This document shows, one piece after another, positions 40,699 to 47,520 of a stretch of 55,524 nt of DNA. The stretch comes from Flavonifractor sp. AGMB03687 (GTDB lineage: Bacteria; Bacillota; Clostridia; Oscillospirales; Oscillospiraceae), in the NCBI RefSeq assembly GCF_017811815.1, contig NZ_JADKZI010000012.1, forward strand, positions 1 to 55,524, given 5' to 3'. The position numbers and the translations under genes are program-made. The notes below the pieces were generated by a model. The model was not told the origin of the DNA. It made no database searches and saw only the letters and a program-made list of their open reading frames with translations. How positions within the stretch are numbered: the first letter of the stretch is position 1; the number at the start of each line of letters is the position of its first letter.

Positions 40699-41049
40699 TG
40701 TCCTGCGGGCTTTCTGCAGGAAAGTATGAATGTGAACCACCACCTTTTCTGACAAATGAAAGCAGCCGCCCCCTGCCGGAGCGGCTGCTTTACAAAGTAT
40801 TGACTGTACCAAGTATAGCAGATATAGATTTACGGCGAAAGGGCAGGACTGCGCCAATGTAGGGGCAAGATTGTGCCAATTCAAACGCTGTTTAGGTTTG
40901 CTAGGGAAAATATCCTTGGGGTATGCTCTGTTGCGTCGGTCTAACTTAAAAAATATAAATTTTTCTTTGTAAGAAAAGCCCCCTTTTTTGCGTTGTAAGT
41001 GTGAGCAGATAACAGTACTTTTCTTCCGTTGCAGAAAGGAGGTGTTTCT
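40699..41049. other. Intergenic region with pilus promoter candidate
   Basis: On the minus strand TATACT (40812-40817) has TTCGCC 16 bp upstream as a poor -35; a hairpin lies between it and the first pilus gene. The plus strand holds the ribosome site of the small secreted protein (41036-41044). No gene is seen. Confidence 0.4.
40759..40791 (-). terminator. Hairpin upstream of pilus operon
   Basis: AAAGCAGCCGC pairs perfectly with GCGGCTGCTTT around an 11-nt loop, between the candidate promoter and the first pilus gene. The following T-run is short. Confidence 0.6.
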
Positions 41050-41418
41050 TTGAAAAAAAGCATTATTTCGTTTTTGTTAATCTCTATGCTCGCATTTACA
41101 ATCATGGCTCCAAGTGTATTTGCAGCAGACGTTGATACTTATGTAATATCGGGTCGACCTTCCCTAAGAATTGAAGGGACAACGGCATACTGTGCTGGAA
41201 AGTATAGTAGTGGAAACAAAAATGATTATATTGAGATAGTGATCACATTAAAACAGGGAGAAAGGGAAATTAAGTCCTGGAGCGCCTCAGGGAGAGGAAC
41301 TGCTACAGTTTCAAAGACTTATACTGTGCAAGCAAAGAAATCATATCAGTTAGTTTTATCTGCGAAGGTTAATGGCAAAGAAAAACCAAGCGTAACAGTA
41401 ACGGCAACAGGTAAGTAA
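41050..41418 (+). CDS. Small secreted protein
   Basis: This 122-residue protein reads from TTG 41050 (LKKSIISFLLISMLAFTIMA), with a signal peptide ending PSVFA-AD. The ribosome site AAAGGAGG seven bases ahead fixes the start. The mature part is a beta-rich small domain (NDYIEIVITLKQGEREIKSW, SKTYTVQAKKSYQLVLSAKV). No family recognised. AT-rich, unlike the pilus genes. Confidence 0.65.
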   Translation: MKKSIISFLLISMLAFTIMAPSVFAADVDTYVISGRPSLRIEGTTAYCAGKYSSGNKNDYIEIVITLKQGEREIKSWSASGRGTATVSKTYTVQAKKSYQLVLSAKVNGKEKPSVTVTATGK

Positions 41419-41595
41419 TCAGCAGAAACGAACTCGCACACATGCGAATCTCAAGAGAGAACTCAGCTTGAGAGGGTAATCGTTATCTGAGGAGCCGTCT
41501 GTTTACTAACATGGTTTAACTTTGTAAGGATAGGAGGGGAAAGTATGTAAAAAAAGGTGTAAAAGTAATTTCCAAACAATAAGGAGGTCATATCT

Positions 41596-42456
41596 ATGAA
41601 GAAAATTTTATCTGCAATTTTGACGTTGGCAGTAGTGCTCAGTGTATCCACTGTAGCATTTGCGGCCAATAACTGCGACGCTACGACAATGGACAACACT
41701 CCGGTTGAAGAGGGAGAAACCGCATTTTGGGGGCCGGAAATCACTTACGATTGTCCGGCACCTTTGTCGGAAGAGGTTCCGGAAGGAGAGAGTCTGCTTA
41801 TTTCCGCTGAGGAGATCAAAACCATGAGCGAAAGTGAATTAGCTAACGCTCTGCATGAGAAAGCCCCTCAACTGACAGAAGAAGAAATTTCCCAGATTGT
41901 AAGCTACTACACCAGTGAGGATTTTGAAGCTGGGATTGCTCCCGTGTATGGCCTTTATGACCACCCAGAGTGGTATATCAAGCCTTACATTAAAAGCACA
42001 AGGAGAATGGTACAGTATGCGACCCAGTGGATCGGCATCGATGCATATAGATCTTCTGTGGGAATGACTAAGGGCAGATCGGAGACCAAGAGTATCACAT
42101 TTTCTTTGGGATATACGGGAAGTGCAGAAATTAAAAAGGTAAAAAATGAGCTAAAAGCAAGTTTCAGCCACACATCGAGTGTAACTGTATCGGAGAGCCA
42201 AACCTGCCCGGCTTGGACAACGATGAATTGGCGTCCGTATACACTGTTTGATGAACAGACCTATTATGGAAAAATGAAGATTACCACTATTATTCCGAAC
42301 CCGGGCGGCGTATACCAGAAGGTATGGTATGACGAACATGAAGGCGTAAATAAGAAGTTGGTTTTGGATACCCATGAGGTATGGTCCAGAGAGAATAAGG
42401 CGAAGGATGTAAACGCCAGAACTCCGCAGCCTCCAACGGGAAAACCCAATGTGTAA
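41596..42456 (+). CDS. Secreted protein of unknown function
   Basis: This 286-residue protein has a signal peptide (KKILSAILTLAVVLSVSTVA, then FAANNCD). An N-terminal helical/acidic region follows (SESELANALHEKAPQLTEEE), then a beta-rich region in which polar and apolar residues alternate (SETKSITFSLGYTGSAEI, KASFSHTSSVTVSES). Its C-terminal part reads WRPYTLFDEQTYYGKMKITT. The alternating stretch resembles transmembrane-hairpin parts of beta-pore-forming toxins, but I cannot confirm it. The ribosome site is AAGGAGGTCATATCT. A perfect 16-bp terminator follows. Confidence 0.65.
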   Translation: MKKILSAILTLAVVLSVSTVAFAANNCDATTMDNTPVEEGETAFWGPEITYDCPAPLSEEVPEGESLLISAEEIKTMSESELANALHEKAPQLTEEEISQIVSYYTSEDFEAGIAPVYGLYDHPEWYIKPYIKSTRRMVQYATQWIGIDAYRSSVGMTKGRSETKSITFSLGYTGSAEIKKVKNELKASFSHTSSVTVSESQTCPAWTTMNWRPYTLFDEQTYYGKMKITTIIPNPGGVYQKVWYDEHEGVNKKLVLDTHEVWSRENKAKDVNARTPQPPTGKPNV

Positions 42457-42761
42457 ATGTGTAACTGCGCAATAAATCATTATTGTATTGTGCAGGACGC
42501 AGGAAAGGGGGCCTCTTACGAGTTGGTAAGAGGCCCCCTTTCCTTTGAGATAACGGTTTACCCGTCACGCCATGTGCGAACGAGTAAACCATTATCCACT
42601 TATTTTCCTGTGTGTGTTGTTGACTTCCACTTAACTTTCTTATAGCTTGTCCTGTCCACTGGGGTGTTGGCACTTTCCAGTGGACAGGTTTGCAGAGAGT
42701 GACAGTAACGACTTTTTTTGCGGCTGAGTTTGGCCGTGAACTTCCGGCATTTTGAGGGTAG
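42457..42761. other. Intergenic region with terminator and hairpin
   Basis: No gene is seen between the secreted protein and the DUF4367 gene. It holds the terminator at 42504-42541 and a 12-bp perfect hairpin at 42651-42688 (CCTGTCCACTGG and its complement) without a T-run, whose origin I cannot tell. Confidence 0.5.
42504..42541 (+). terminator. Strong terminator after secreted protein gene
   Basis: AAAGGGGGCCTCTTAC pairs perfectly with GTAAGAGGCCCCCTTT (16 bp, 6-nt loop). Confidence 0.85.
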
Positions 42762-43475
42762 CTATACCCGACCCGAACATTTAGAAACGCTGCATGCCAT
42801 CTTCATCAACAAATCCTTTTCAAAAAATCCGTCTATAACGAATTGAATGTGTGCTTCATCATCGTACCATGTTATACAACTACTCTGTTCCTCATCGGCT
42901 GAAATATATAAGTGTCCAGGACATCCATTAACCGTAACATTCTCGACTTGCATGTTTTCTGTATCGATTAAAATTGCAGATCCCTCTTCAACTCTCACAT
43001 ATTCAAATCGAAGTATATCTCCTTCTTCATTTTCATAATGAATTTCAATATTATTGGAAAACTCTATTGAAGACTCTGTTTCTATATATCCCTGAGGTAA
43101 ATCCAAAATTTTATACAAAGGCATTTCAATAGAATCTTGGTCTCCAAAGAATCTATAAATAACATATGTTTCATACCACTCTGTAACCCATTCAACTATA
43201 GCAGCTCTCACTGTTGGACTAAAAATCATCAACGCCCCCAGAGAGACTGAACATGCGAGCGCAATACTGGCTGCTATGTTTAAGATTTTTTTCCAGCGAG
43301 GACGTTTATGCCTCTTTGCCCATCTATTTGGGTTGTAAACCATACTTTCCATCTCTCGGATAAAGCGAGAAGATACATTAACCTGTTCATGTTCAAAAAG
43401 TTCTTGAGAAAACTCTTTTTCTGCAGCTTCTAGTAAAATATCTCTTAATATAGAATTTTCCTTGCCTTCTGTCAT
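42762..43475 (-). CDS. Membrane-anchored DUF4367 protein, likely anti-sigma
   Basis: This 237-residue protein has a cytoplasmic N-terminus (MTEGKENSILRDILLEAAEK, about 1-65) and one membrane helix (KILNIAASIALACSVSLGAL). The outside part shows the DUF4367-like features YVIYRFFGDQDSIE, ILDLPQGYIETESSIEF and a paired VNGCPGHLYISADEEQ. The gene overlaps the ECF sigma gene by 4 bp, the standard arrangement for a sigma factor and its membrane-anchored regulator. Confidence 0.8.
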   Translation of the reverse strand: MTEGKENSILRDILLEAAEKEFSQELFEHEQVNVSSRFIREMESMVYNPNRWAKRHKRPRWKKILNIAASIALACSVSLGALMIFSPTVRAAIVEWVTEWYETYVIYRFFGDQDSIEMPLYKILDLPQGYIETESSIEFSNNIEIHYENEEGDILRFEYVRVEEGSAILIDTENMQVENVTVNGCPGHLYISADEEQSSCITWYDDEAHIQFVIDGFFEKDLLMKMACSVSKCSGRV

Positions 43476-43993
43476 TTTATGTATCCCTCCTCCCTCAATT
43501 TTTTTATGAGTATTGTCCGACCCCGATGAATACGAACGTTAACTGCCGTTTCTGTTAATGCAAGAGCTTTCGAGATTTCCCTTGTGCTGCGTTCTTCTAT
43601 AAATCGCATTTCCAGCACTGCTCGATATGTATCAGGCATCGACTGTATAACTTCTATAATTGACCGTTCGTCATTTTCTGCGAACCTATCATCGTTTCCG
43701 ATTATAGCATCTTCAAAAGGTAATTCCTGCTTTTTTCTTCTCAAAATTGTTATAGCTTCATTTTTTACTATAACAACGAGATACGCCCCATATTTATTAC
43801 TTGGTAAACTCGAAATTCTTTGAAAATTATTTACAACTCGTACCCATGCGTTCTGGACAACATCTTCTGCTGTATATCCATCATCTGGAAAATACCGTTT
43901 TGCCACCCGTAGCATAGCACTTCCATACTGATTATATAATGCCGCAAAAAGTTCTCTATCATTGTCACTTTCCAGCATTGATAAAAAGATCAA
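43472..43993 (-). CDS. ECF-type RNA polymerase sigma factor
   Basis: This 173-residue protein has region 2 (LFAALYNQYGSAMLRVAKRY, DVVQNAWVRVVNNFQRI) and region 4 (MPDTYRAVLEMRFIEERSTR then EISKALALTETAVNVRIHRG). I start at TTG 43993 (MIFLSMLESDND) because AGGAGGTGGTTGTT precedes it; ATG 43978 is an alternative. It is translated with the DUF4367 membrane protein, which probably keeps it inactive until an envelope signal arrives. Confidence 0.85.
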   Translation of the reverse strand: MIFLSMLESDNDRELFAALYNQYGSAMLRVAKRYFPDDGYTAEDVVQNAWVRVVNNFQRISSLPSNKYGAYLVVIVKNEAITILRRKKQELPFEDAIIGNDDRFAENDERSIIEVIQSMPDTYRAVLEMRFIEERSTREISKALALTETAVNVRIHRGRTILIKKLREEGYIK

Positions 43994-44029
43994 CAAAAAC
44001 AACCACCTCCTATCTTTTAATGAAAAACT

Positions 44030-44914
44030 TTATTCTCTTGAAAAATGCTCCGCAAGACCACACCTCAGTACATCGCTTATGGTGTCCATGATACGCTGGA
44101 TCGTATCACAAGCATCATCAAACGAGACATCTTTTGCATAGTCAAAATCTCTCTGATATTTTTTCCAAAAACCTTGAAGCTGTTCGCTGGAGCGAATCTC
44201 GGCGATAATATCCGGATAGAGGTTGAGAACTTTTTGACTGCCTCGCTTATTGGCTGTGCGCTTCAGGGCCTGAAGCAGTGTTTGTGAATCACACTCAGAA
44301 CCCCGCAAAGAATATAGAATATGTATGTCATAAAAATCTCTCGGGCGCGTGTTGGCAATACTGCGGGACAATACGGTTTCAATTTTCTCTGCCAATACGG
44401 TTTCAAGGTTGTAGGCAAGGATGCTGATGGAACGGTCGTCAAACAGCAAAGAAAAAGTGTATTCGATTTCTCGTGGGGTGATAATGTCTCCGGTCGTCAC
44501 ATCTACAGTCAAAGGGACACTGATTGGCGGATAATTTGCTTTCAGCGAAACCCGAATCCCTGGATAATCATCACCCTCGCGGATGTCGGCAATATCCACC
44601 AATTCAAAGCGTACATCATCGGCAACCTCCACAGCACAGATTTCTTCAAAAATCCTTCGGATGGCTTCATGTGTCAGAGTGAAGCCTTTGATCGTGGTAT
44701 CCAAATCCATGGTGGCCCGTGTGTCAAGGCCGACGATTGCGGAAATGAGGAAGCCGCCTTTCAAAATAAAATTCTGCTTATATGCTGAGAGCGAGATCCG
44801 CTCCAGCAGTCTCTCTAACATATAGTTTTGCATGACCAACTGAGCGGAAATCTTTTTCTCGGCGGCTTTCTTTTTGATAAAAGCCTTTAGCTGCATCGGA
44901 TTTTTTGTGATCAT
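44030..44914 (-). CDS. abiEii: AbiEii/AbiGii-type nucleotidyltransferase toxin
   Basis: This 294-residue protein is the toxin of a type IV AbiE toxin-antitoxin system. The nucleotidyltransferase core shows FILKGGFLISAIVGLDTR then TMDLDTTIKG, and the later motif YNLETVLAEKIETVLSRS then RPRDFYDIHILYS is the family's signature. It overlaps the antitoxin gene by 4 bp. AbiEii is a GTP-binding nucleotidyltransferase that stops growth and can abort phage infection. Confidence 0.9.
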   Translation of the reverse strand: MITKNPMQLKAFIKKKAAEKKISAQLVMQNYMLERLLERISLSAYKQNFILKGGFLISAIVGLDTRATMDLDTTIKGFTLTHEAIRRIFEEICAVEVADDVRFELVDIADIREGDDYPGIRVSLKANYPPISVPLTVDVTTGDIITPREIEYTFSLLFDDRSISILAYNLETVLAEKIETVLSRSIANTRPRDFYDIHILYSLRGSECDSQTLLQALKRTANKRGSQKVLNLYPDIIAEIRSSEQLQGFWKKYQRDFDYAKDVSFDDACDTIQRIMDTISDVLRCGLAEHFSRE

Positions 44915-45504
44915 AATAGTATCTCCATGTATCGAAGCACCTTGGGTTTTACACGCAGCTGCTCTGCGTACTTCATCAATTTATAAATATCCTTCTCTTT
45001 TGACACAGCGTATTTTTTCATTGCTGTGCTTACGATCTGGATGTCGCTCCCGCTGCCGCGAAGAATATCACATATCGTTCTTTCAAGGTCATAAACTTGG
45101 AGCGGATTGCCGCAAGGAGAGGGCAATTCCATAACGCCCAGCGAATAATTCTCTGCCACAACGCGTTTGACAAGAATATTTTCCTCTTTCAAGGAGCGTG
45201 AGTTGTAGCCTTTGGGAAAGGTCATGGTGTATTGTGCCGGGGTGCGGTCAGAATAACCGTGCAGGTACAATGCAGTATCGTGCGAATAGATTCCGCGCCC
45301 GTATCTTAGTTGTAACAGGTAAAGATCGTCTTCCCATGCGTCAGTGCGTACATATAAACCACGTCCGAAACGATAAATCACACCACTGTCTACAAGTTCC
45401 TGTAAAATGCTGCGGTGTAGTCCAGCGGAGGTTACCTGCTCCGTGGTAATTGTCCCATTTGGTGATGCATTTAGAAGTGTTTTAATCCGTTCACGATCTG
45501 TCAT
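44911..45504 (-). CDS. abiEi: AbiEi-type antitoxin/autorepressor
   Basis: This 197-residue protein has an N-terminal winged helix (ERIKTLLNASPNGTITTEQV then SAGLHRSILQELVDSGVIYR) and the AbiEi antitoxin core (GRGIYSHDTALYLHGYSDRT, MTFPKGYNSRSL). AbiEi antitoxins block the toxin and repress their own promoter by binding inverted repeats, and two such repeats are seen upstream (45537-45563 and 45587-45623). Confidence 0.9.
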   Translation of the reverse strand: MTDRERIKTLLNASPNGTITTEQVTSAGLHRSILQELVDSGVIYRFGRGLYVRTDAWEDDLYLLQLRYGRGIYSHDTALYLHGYSDRTPAQYTMTFPKGYNSRSLKEENILVKRVVAENYSLGVMELPSPCGNPLQVYDLERTICDILRGSGSDIQIVSTAMKKYAVSKEKDIYKLMKYAEQLRVKPKVLRYMEILL

Positions 45505-45536
45505 AGGCTTTAGCTCCTTTTTATATCTGACAGTGA

Positions 45537-45563
45537 CACATTATATTATATAAAAATAATGTG
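45537..45563. promoter_or_regulatory. AbiEi operator 1
   Basis: CACATTAT and ATAATGTG are separated by 11 bp, about 32 bp before the antitoxin start. Confidence 0.6.
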
Positions 45564-45586
45564 CGGATGTCAAGGACGAGCGATAC

Positions 45587-45623
45587 AACGGCACATTATT
45601 TTTTGATAAAGGAATGTGCCGTT
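45587..45623. promoter_or_regulatory. AbiEi operator 2
   Basis: AACGGCACATT and AATGTGCCGTT form a perfect 11-bp inverted repeat with 15 bp between. It shares CACATT/AATGTG with operator 1. AbiEi proteins bind such repeat pairs co-operatively. Confidence 0.6.
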
Positions 45624-45808
45624 GTTAAGATGGTGATGCGTTCAATATGAAGTGTTGGTTTTGTGAAAAAGATTCACTTCTCTTTCCGTCTCACCGCACT
45701 ACATAACGAGGAATGCCGGCGAGCCGCCAGTAAAGCGGCGAAAGCTACCGAGAGCAGCTTTATCAAAGGTATGGTATGATTTTTTGAAAAACTTTTCTCT
45801 TTCATTTA
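45624..45808. other. Gap before IS5-type element
   Basis: A 38-codon GTG frame (45663-45779) begins MKKIHFSFRLTALHNEECRR and ends KGMV. It has no ribosome site and resembles the start of a small mobilisation-type protein, possibly cut by the insertion that follows. I see no certain gene. Confidence 0.25.
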
Positions 45809-45838
45809 GGCCTTGTTTGAAAAATGTGTAGTCTTGTT

Positions 45839-46288
45839 CTAAAGCAACAAGATAGCAATAGCAGCAAGGTAGACGAAGGCCAGAAAAGAGACATCCAATT
45901 TGTCATATCTGGTAGCGACTCTCCGAAACCACTTGATTTTCTGAAAGAAACACTCAATCAGATGCCGCTCCTTGTACAGATGCCAATCTATCGGCCAGGG
46001 CTGAGAAACATTTTTCTGAGGCGGAATCACATAACTGGCCCCACGCTCTGAGATATATTCCCGGATGGCTTGCGCACCGTAAGCGCGGTCTGCCAGTATG
46101 TTGCTTCCAGTGATTTTGACTTGTTCCAATAGCTCAACGGCGTGAACAGAATCGTGGTCATTTCCAGCTGAGAGAAGGAACTCCACAGGATTCCCCAGGC
46201 CATCCACGACAGCATGAATCTTTGTATTCAGCCCGCCTCTGGTGCGGCCAACTGCCTTATTCGCCGTTTTTTTTCCCACCGTTGGCAC
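45839..46288 (-). CDS. IS5-type transposase, second frame (catalytic part)
   Basis: This 149-codon frame encodes the second half of the transposase: GLNTKIHAVVDGLGNPVEFL (first Asp region), SNILADRAYGAQAIREYI (second Asp in DRAYG) and HLIECFFQKIKWFRRVATRY (Glu in the IEC motif). It has no good ribosome site and overlaps the first frame. Translation as a fusion through the A8 run (46267-46274) is the expected way to make an active enzyme. Confidence 0.85.
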   Translation of the reverse strand: MPTVGKKTANKAVGRTRGGLNTKIHAVVDGLGNPVEFLLSAGNDHDSVHAVELLEQVKITGSNILADRAYGAQAIREYISERGASYVIPPQKNVSQPWPIDWHLYKERHLIECFFQKIKWFRRVATRYDKLDVSFLAFVYLAAIAILLL

Positions 46289-46598
46289 TTTCGTGTACCT
46301 TTATGCAGGTAGAGTCTACGCTCAGGTTCTCCATGTCTGCATCCCCAGAAAGTGTGTGAAATACCCTTTCCAGTGTACCATCATCCCGCCATTTGGCAAA
46401 TCGGGCATACACTGATTGCCAGGGGCCGTAGGCCTCCGGCAGCTCCCGCCACTGGGCGCCGCTTCGGACAATCCAGAGCATTCCATTCAGCATCGTCCGG
46501 TTATCCTTGCGCGGGCGACCTCGCTTTCCTGTTTCTTCTGGTGGCAGCATCGGTTTGATCCGGTCCCATTGTTCTTTTGTTAACTCATAGCGTTTCAT
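46257..46598 (-). CDS. IS5-type transposase, first frame
   Basis: This 113-residue protein carries the N-terminal DUF4096-type part (MKRYELTKEQWDRIKPMLPP, WRELPEAYGPWQSVYARFAK) and the start of the catalytic core (LSVDSTCIKVHE). The last residues GGKKNGE overlap the next frame, which is reached by a +1 shift in the A8 run. Confidence 0.85.
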   Translation of the reverse strand: MKRYELTKEQWDRIKPMLPPEETGKRGRPRKDNRTMLNGMLWIVRSGAQWRELPEAYGPWQSVYARFAKWRDDGTLERVFHTLSGDADMENLSVDSTCIKVHESANGGKKNGE

Positions 46599-46710
46599 GC
46601 CCTTAGTTTTACATATTGCGTCCTATTGTGCAACTTTTATTTTTCAAACAAGGCCTAGTATTTGCTGCTAAAAACGTAGTATATGGTGAGGCTGGAAGGA
46701 AGGTGGCGCA

Positions 46711-46776
46711 ATGACCGATGATGAAATAATAATAGACCTGTTTTTCGAGTGTGACCAGCAGGGCATACAGAACTAA
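46711..46776 (+). pseudogene. Remnant of sigma-factor-like gene
   Basis: This 21-codon frame encodes MTDDEIIIDLFFECDQQG then stop. It has a normal ribosome site (GGAAGGAAGGTGGCGCA) and matches the beginning of the Clostridia sigma-70-like proteins that start MTDEEII..LFF, but ends after 21 codons. It is a decayed or truncated gene just right of the IS5-type element. Confidence 0.35.
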
Positions 46777-46851
46777 ATGTTAATTTGCGTTGCTTGTGGT
46801 AGCAGGATGTTTTGAGTATAATAAAAATGACTTAAAGAGGAGTTGAACTAT

Positions 46852-47373
46852 ATGTTTGGAGATAATTTGAAAAAAGTACGAAAAGAAAAGGGGCTTTCTC
46901 AAGAGGCTCTTGCAGAGAAAATAAATGTTGTGCGACAGACTATCTCAAAGTGGGAAAAAGGGCTGTCAATTCCAGATGGGGATATGCTTATAAAATTATC
47001 TCAAGTTTTGGAGGTGCCTGTGGAAACTTTACTCGGGAGCAAAGTTCCATTGGAAAATACAAACGCTGTTAATCAAGCGATACAATTTCAAATAATAAAT
47101 AGCCTTTTAGAAAATTCTCAACGAGAAGGTGCTAAAATGTCTGGAATAATGATACTGGGCGCTTTCATTTCGCTGATAGGCGCATTTTTCTCTGTTGCTT
47201 TAATGACGCTGGCTACACTAAACGATGTCACATTAAATGGAACAGTAGGAATTATCGGTTTGCTCAAAGGCTATGGTGCTATGGATTTCTTCATAGTATC
47301 TATTGCCTTTATTGTTCTGGGCATTGTTCTCTTTGGAATAGGAACATATATCGAGTTCAAAAGCAAAAAGTAA
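46852..47373 (+). CDS. XRE-family regulator with C-terminal membrane helices
   Basis: This 173-residue protein has an N-terminal helix-turn-helix (NLKKVRKEKGLSQEALAEKI, then VVRQTISKWEKG and VLEVPVETLLGS) and two or three C-terminal membrane helices (MILGAFISLIGAFFSVALMT, IVSIAFIVLGIVLFGIGTY). Membrane-tethered XRE regulators of this type are common in Clostridia. It starts MFGDNLKK after AAGAGGAGTTGAACTAT. Target unknown. Confidence 0.85.
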   Translation: MFGDNLKKVRKEKGLSQEALAEKINVVRQTISKWEKGLSIPDGDMLIKLSQVLEVPVETLLGSKVPLENTNAVNQAIQFQIINSLLENSQREGAKMSGIMILGAFISLIGAFFSVALMTLATLNDVTLNGTVGIIGLLKGYGAMDFFIVSIAFIVLGIVLFGIGTYIEFKSKK

Positions 47374-47507
47374 TGGTAATTATAGGATGGCTGACAAGCT
47401 GGCGCGAGGTGAAAAGTTTATATATCGTCGCCTTTATAGTGATTGTTGCTAATAAGGCAATCGATATCGCTGTTTCGAAAATCCGGTCGCGCATAAAAGA
47501 CAGATAA
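47373..47507 (+). CDS. Small membrane protein (44 residues)
   Basis: This 44-residue frame overlaps the XRE stop codon (TAATG) and encodes MVIIGWLTSWREVK, a membrane helix (YIVAFIVIVANKAIDI) and a basic end KIRSRIKDR. Start-stop overlap argues for translational coupling. It could also be the remaining tail of a longer gene. Confidence 0.35.
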   Translation: MVIIGWLTSWREVKSLYIVAFIVIVANKAIDIAVSKIRSRIKDR

Positions 47508-47520
47508 GCAGTTCAAACCT

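Larger units (their letters stand above)
45809..46655 (-). mobile_element. IS5-family insertion sequence (IS427-like)
   Basis: The element is bounded by inverted repeats AGGCCTTGTTTGAAAAAT (45808-45825) and ATTTTTCAAACAAGGCCT (46639-46656). TA flanks both ends as a likely 2-bp target duplication. It holds two overlapping transposase frames on the minus strand, the layout of the IS427 group. Confidence 0.85.
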
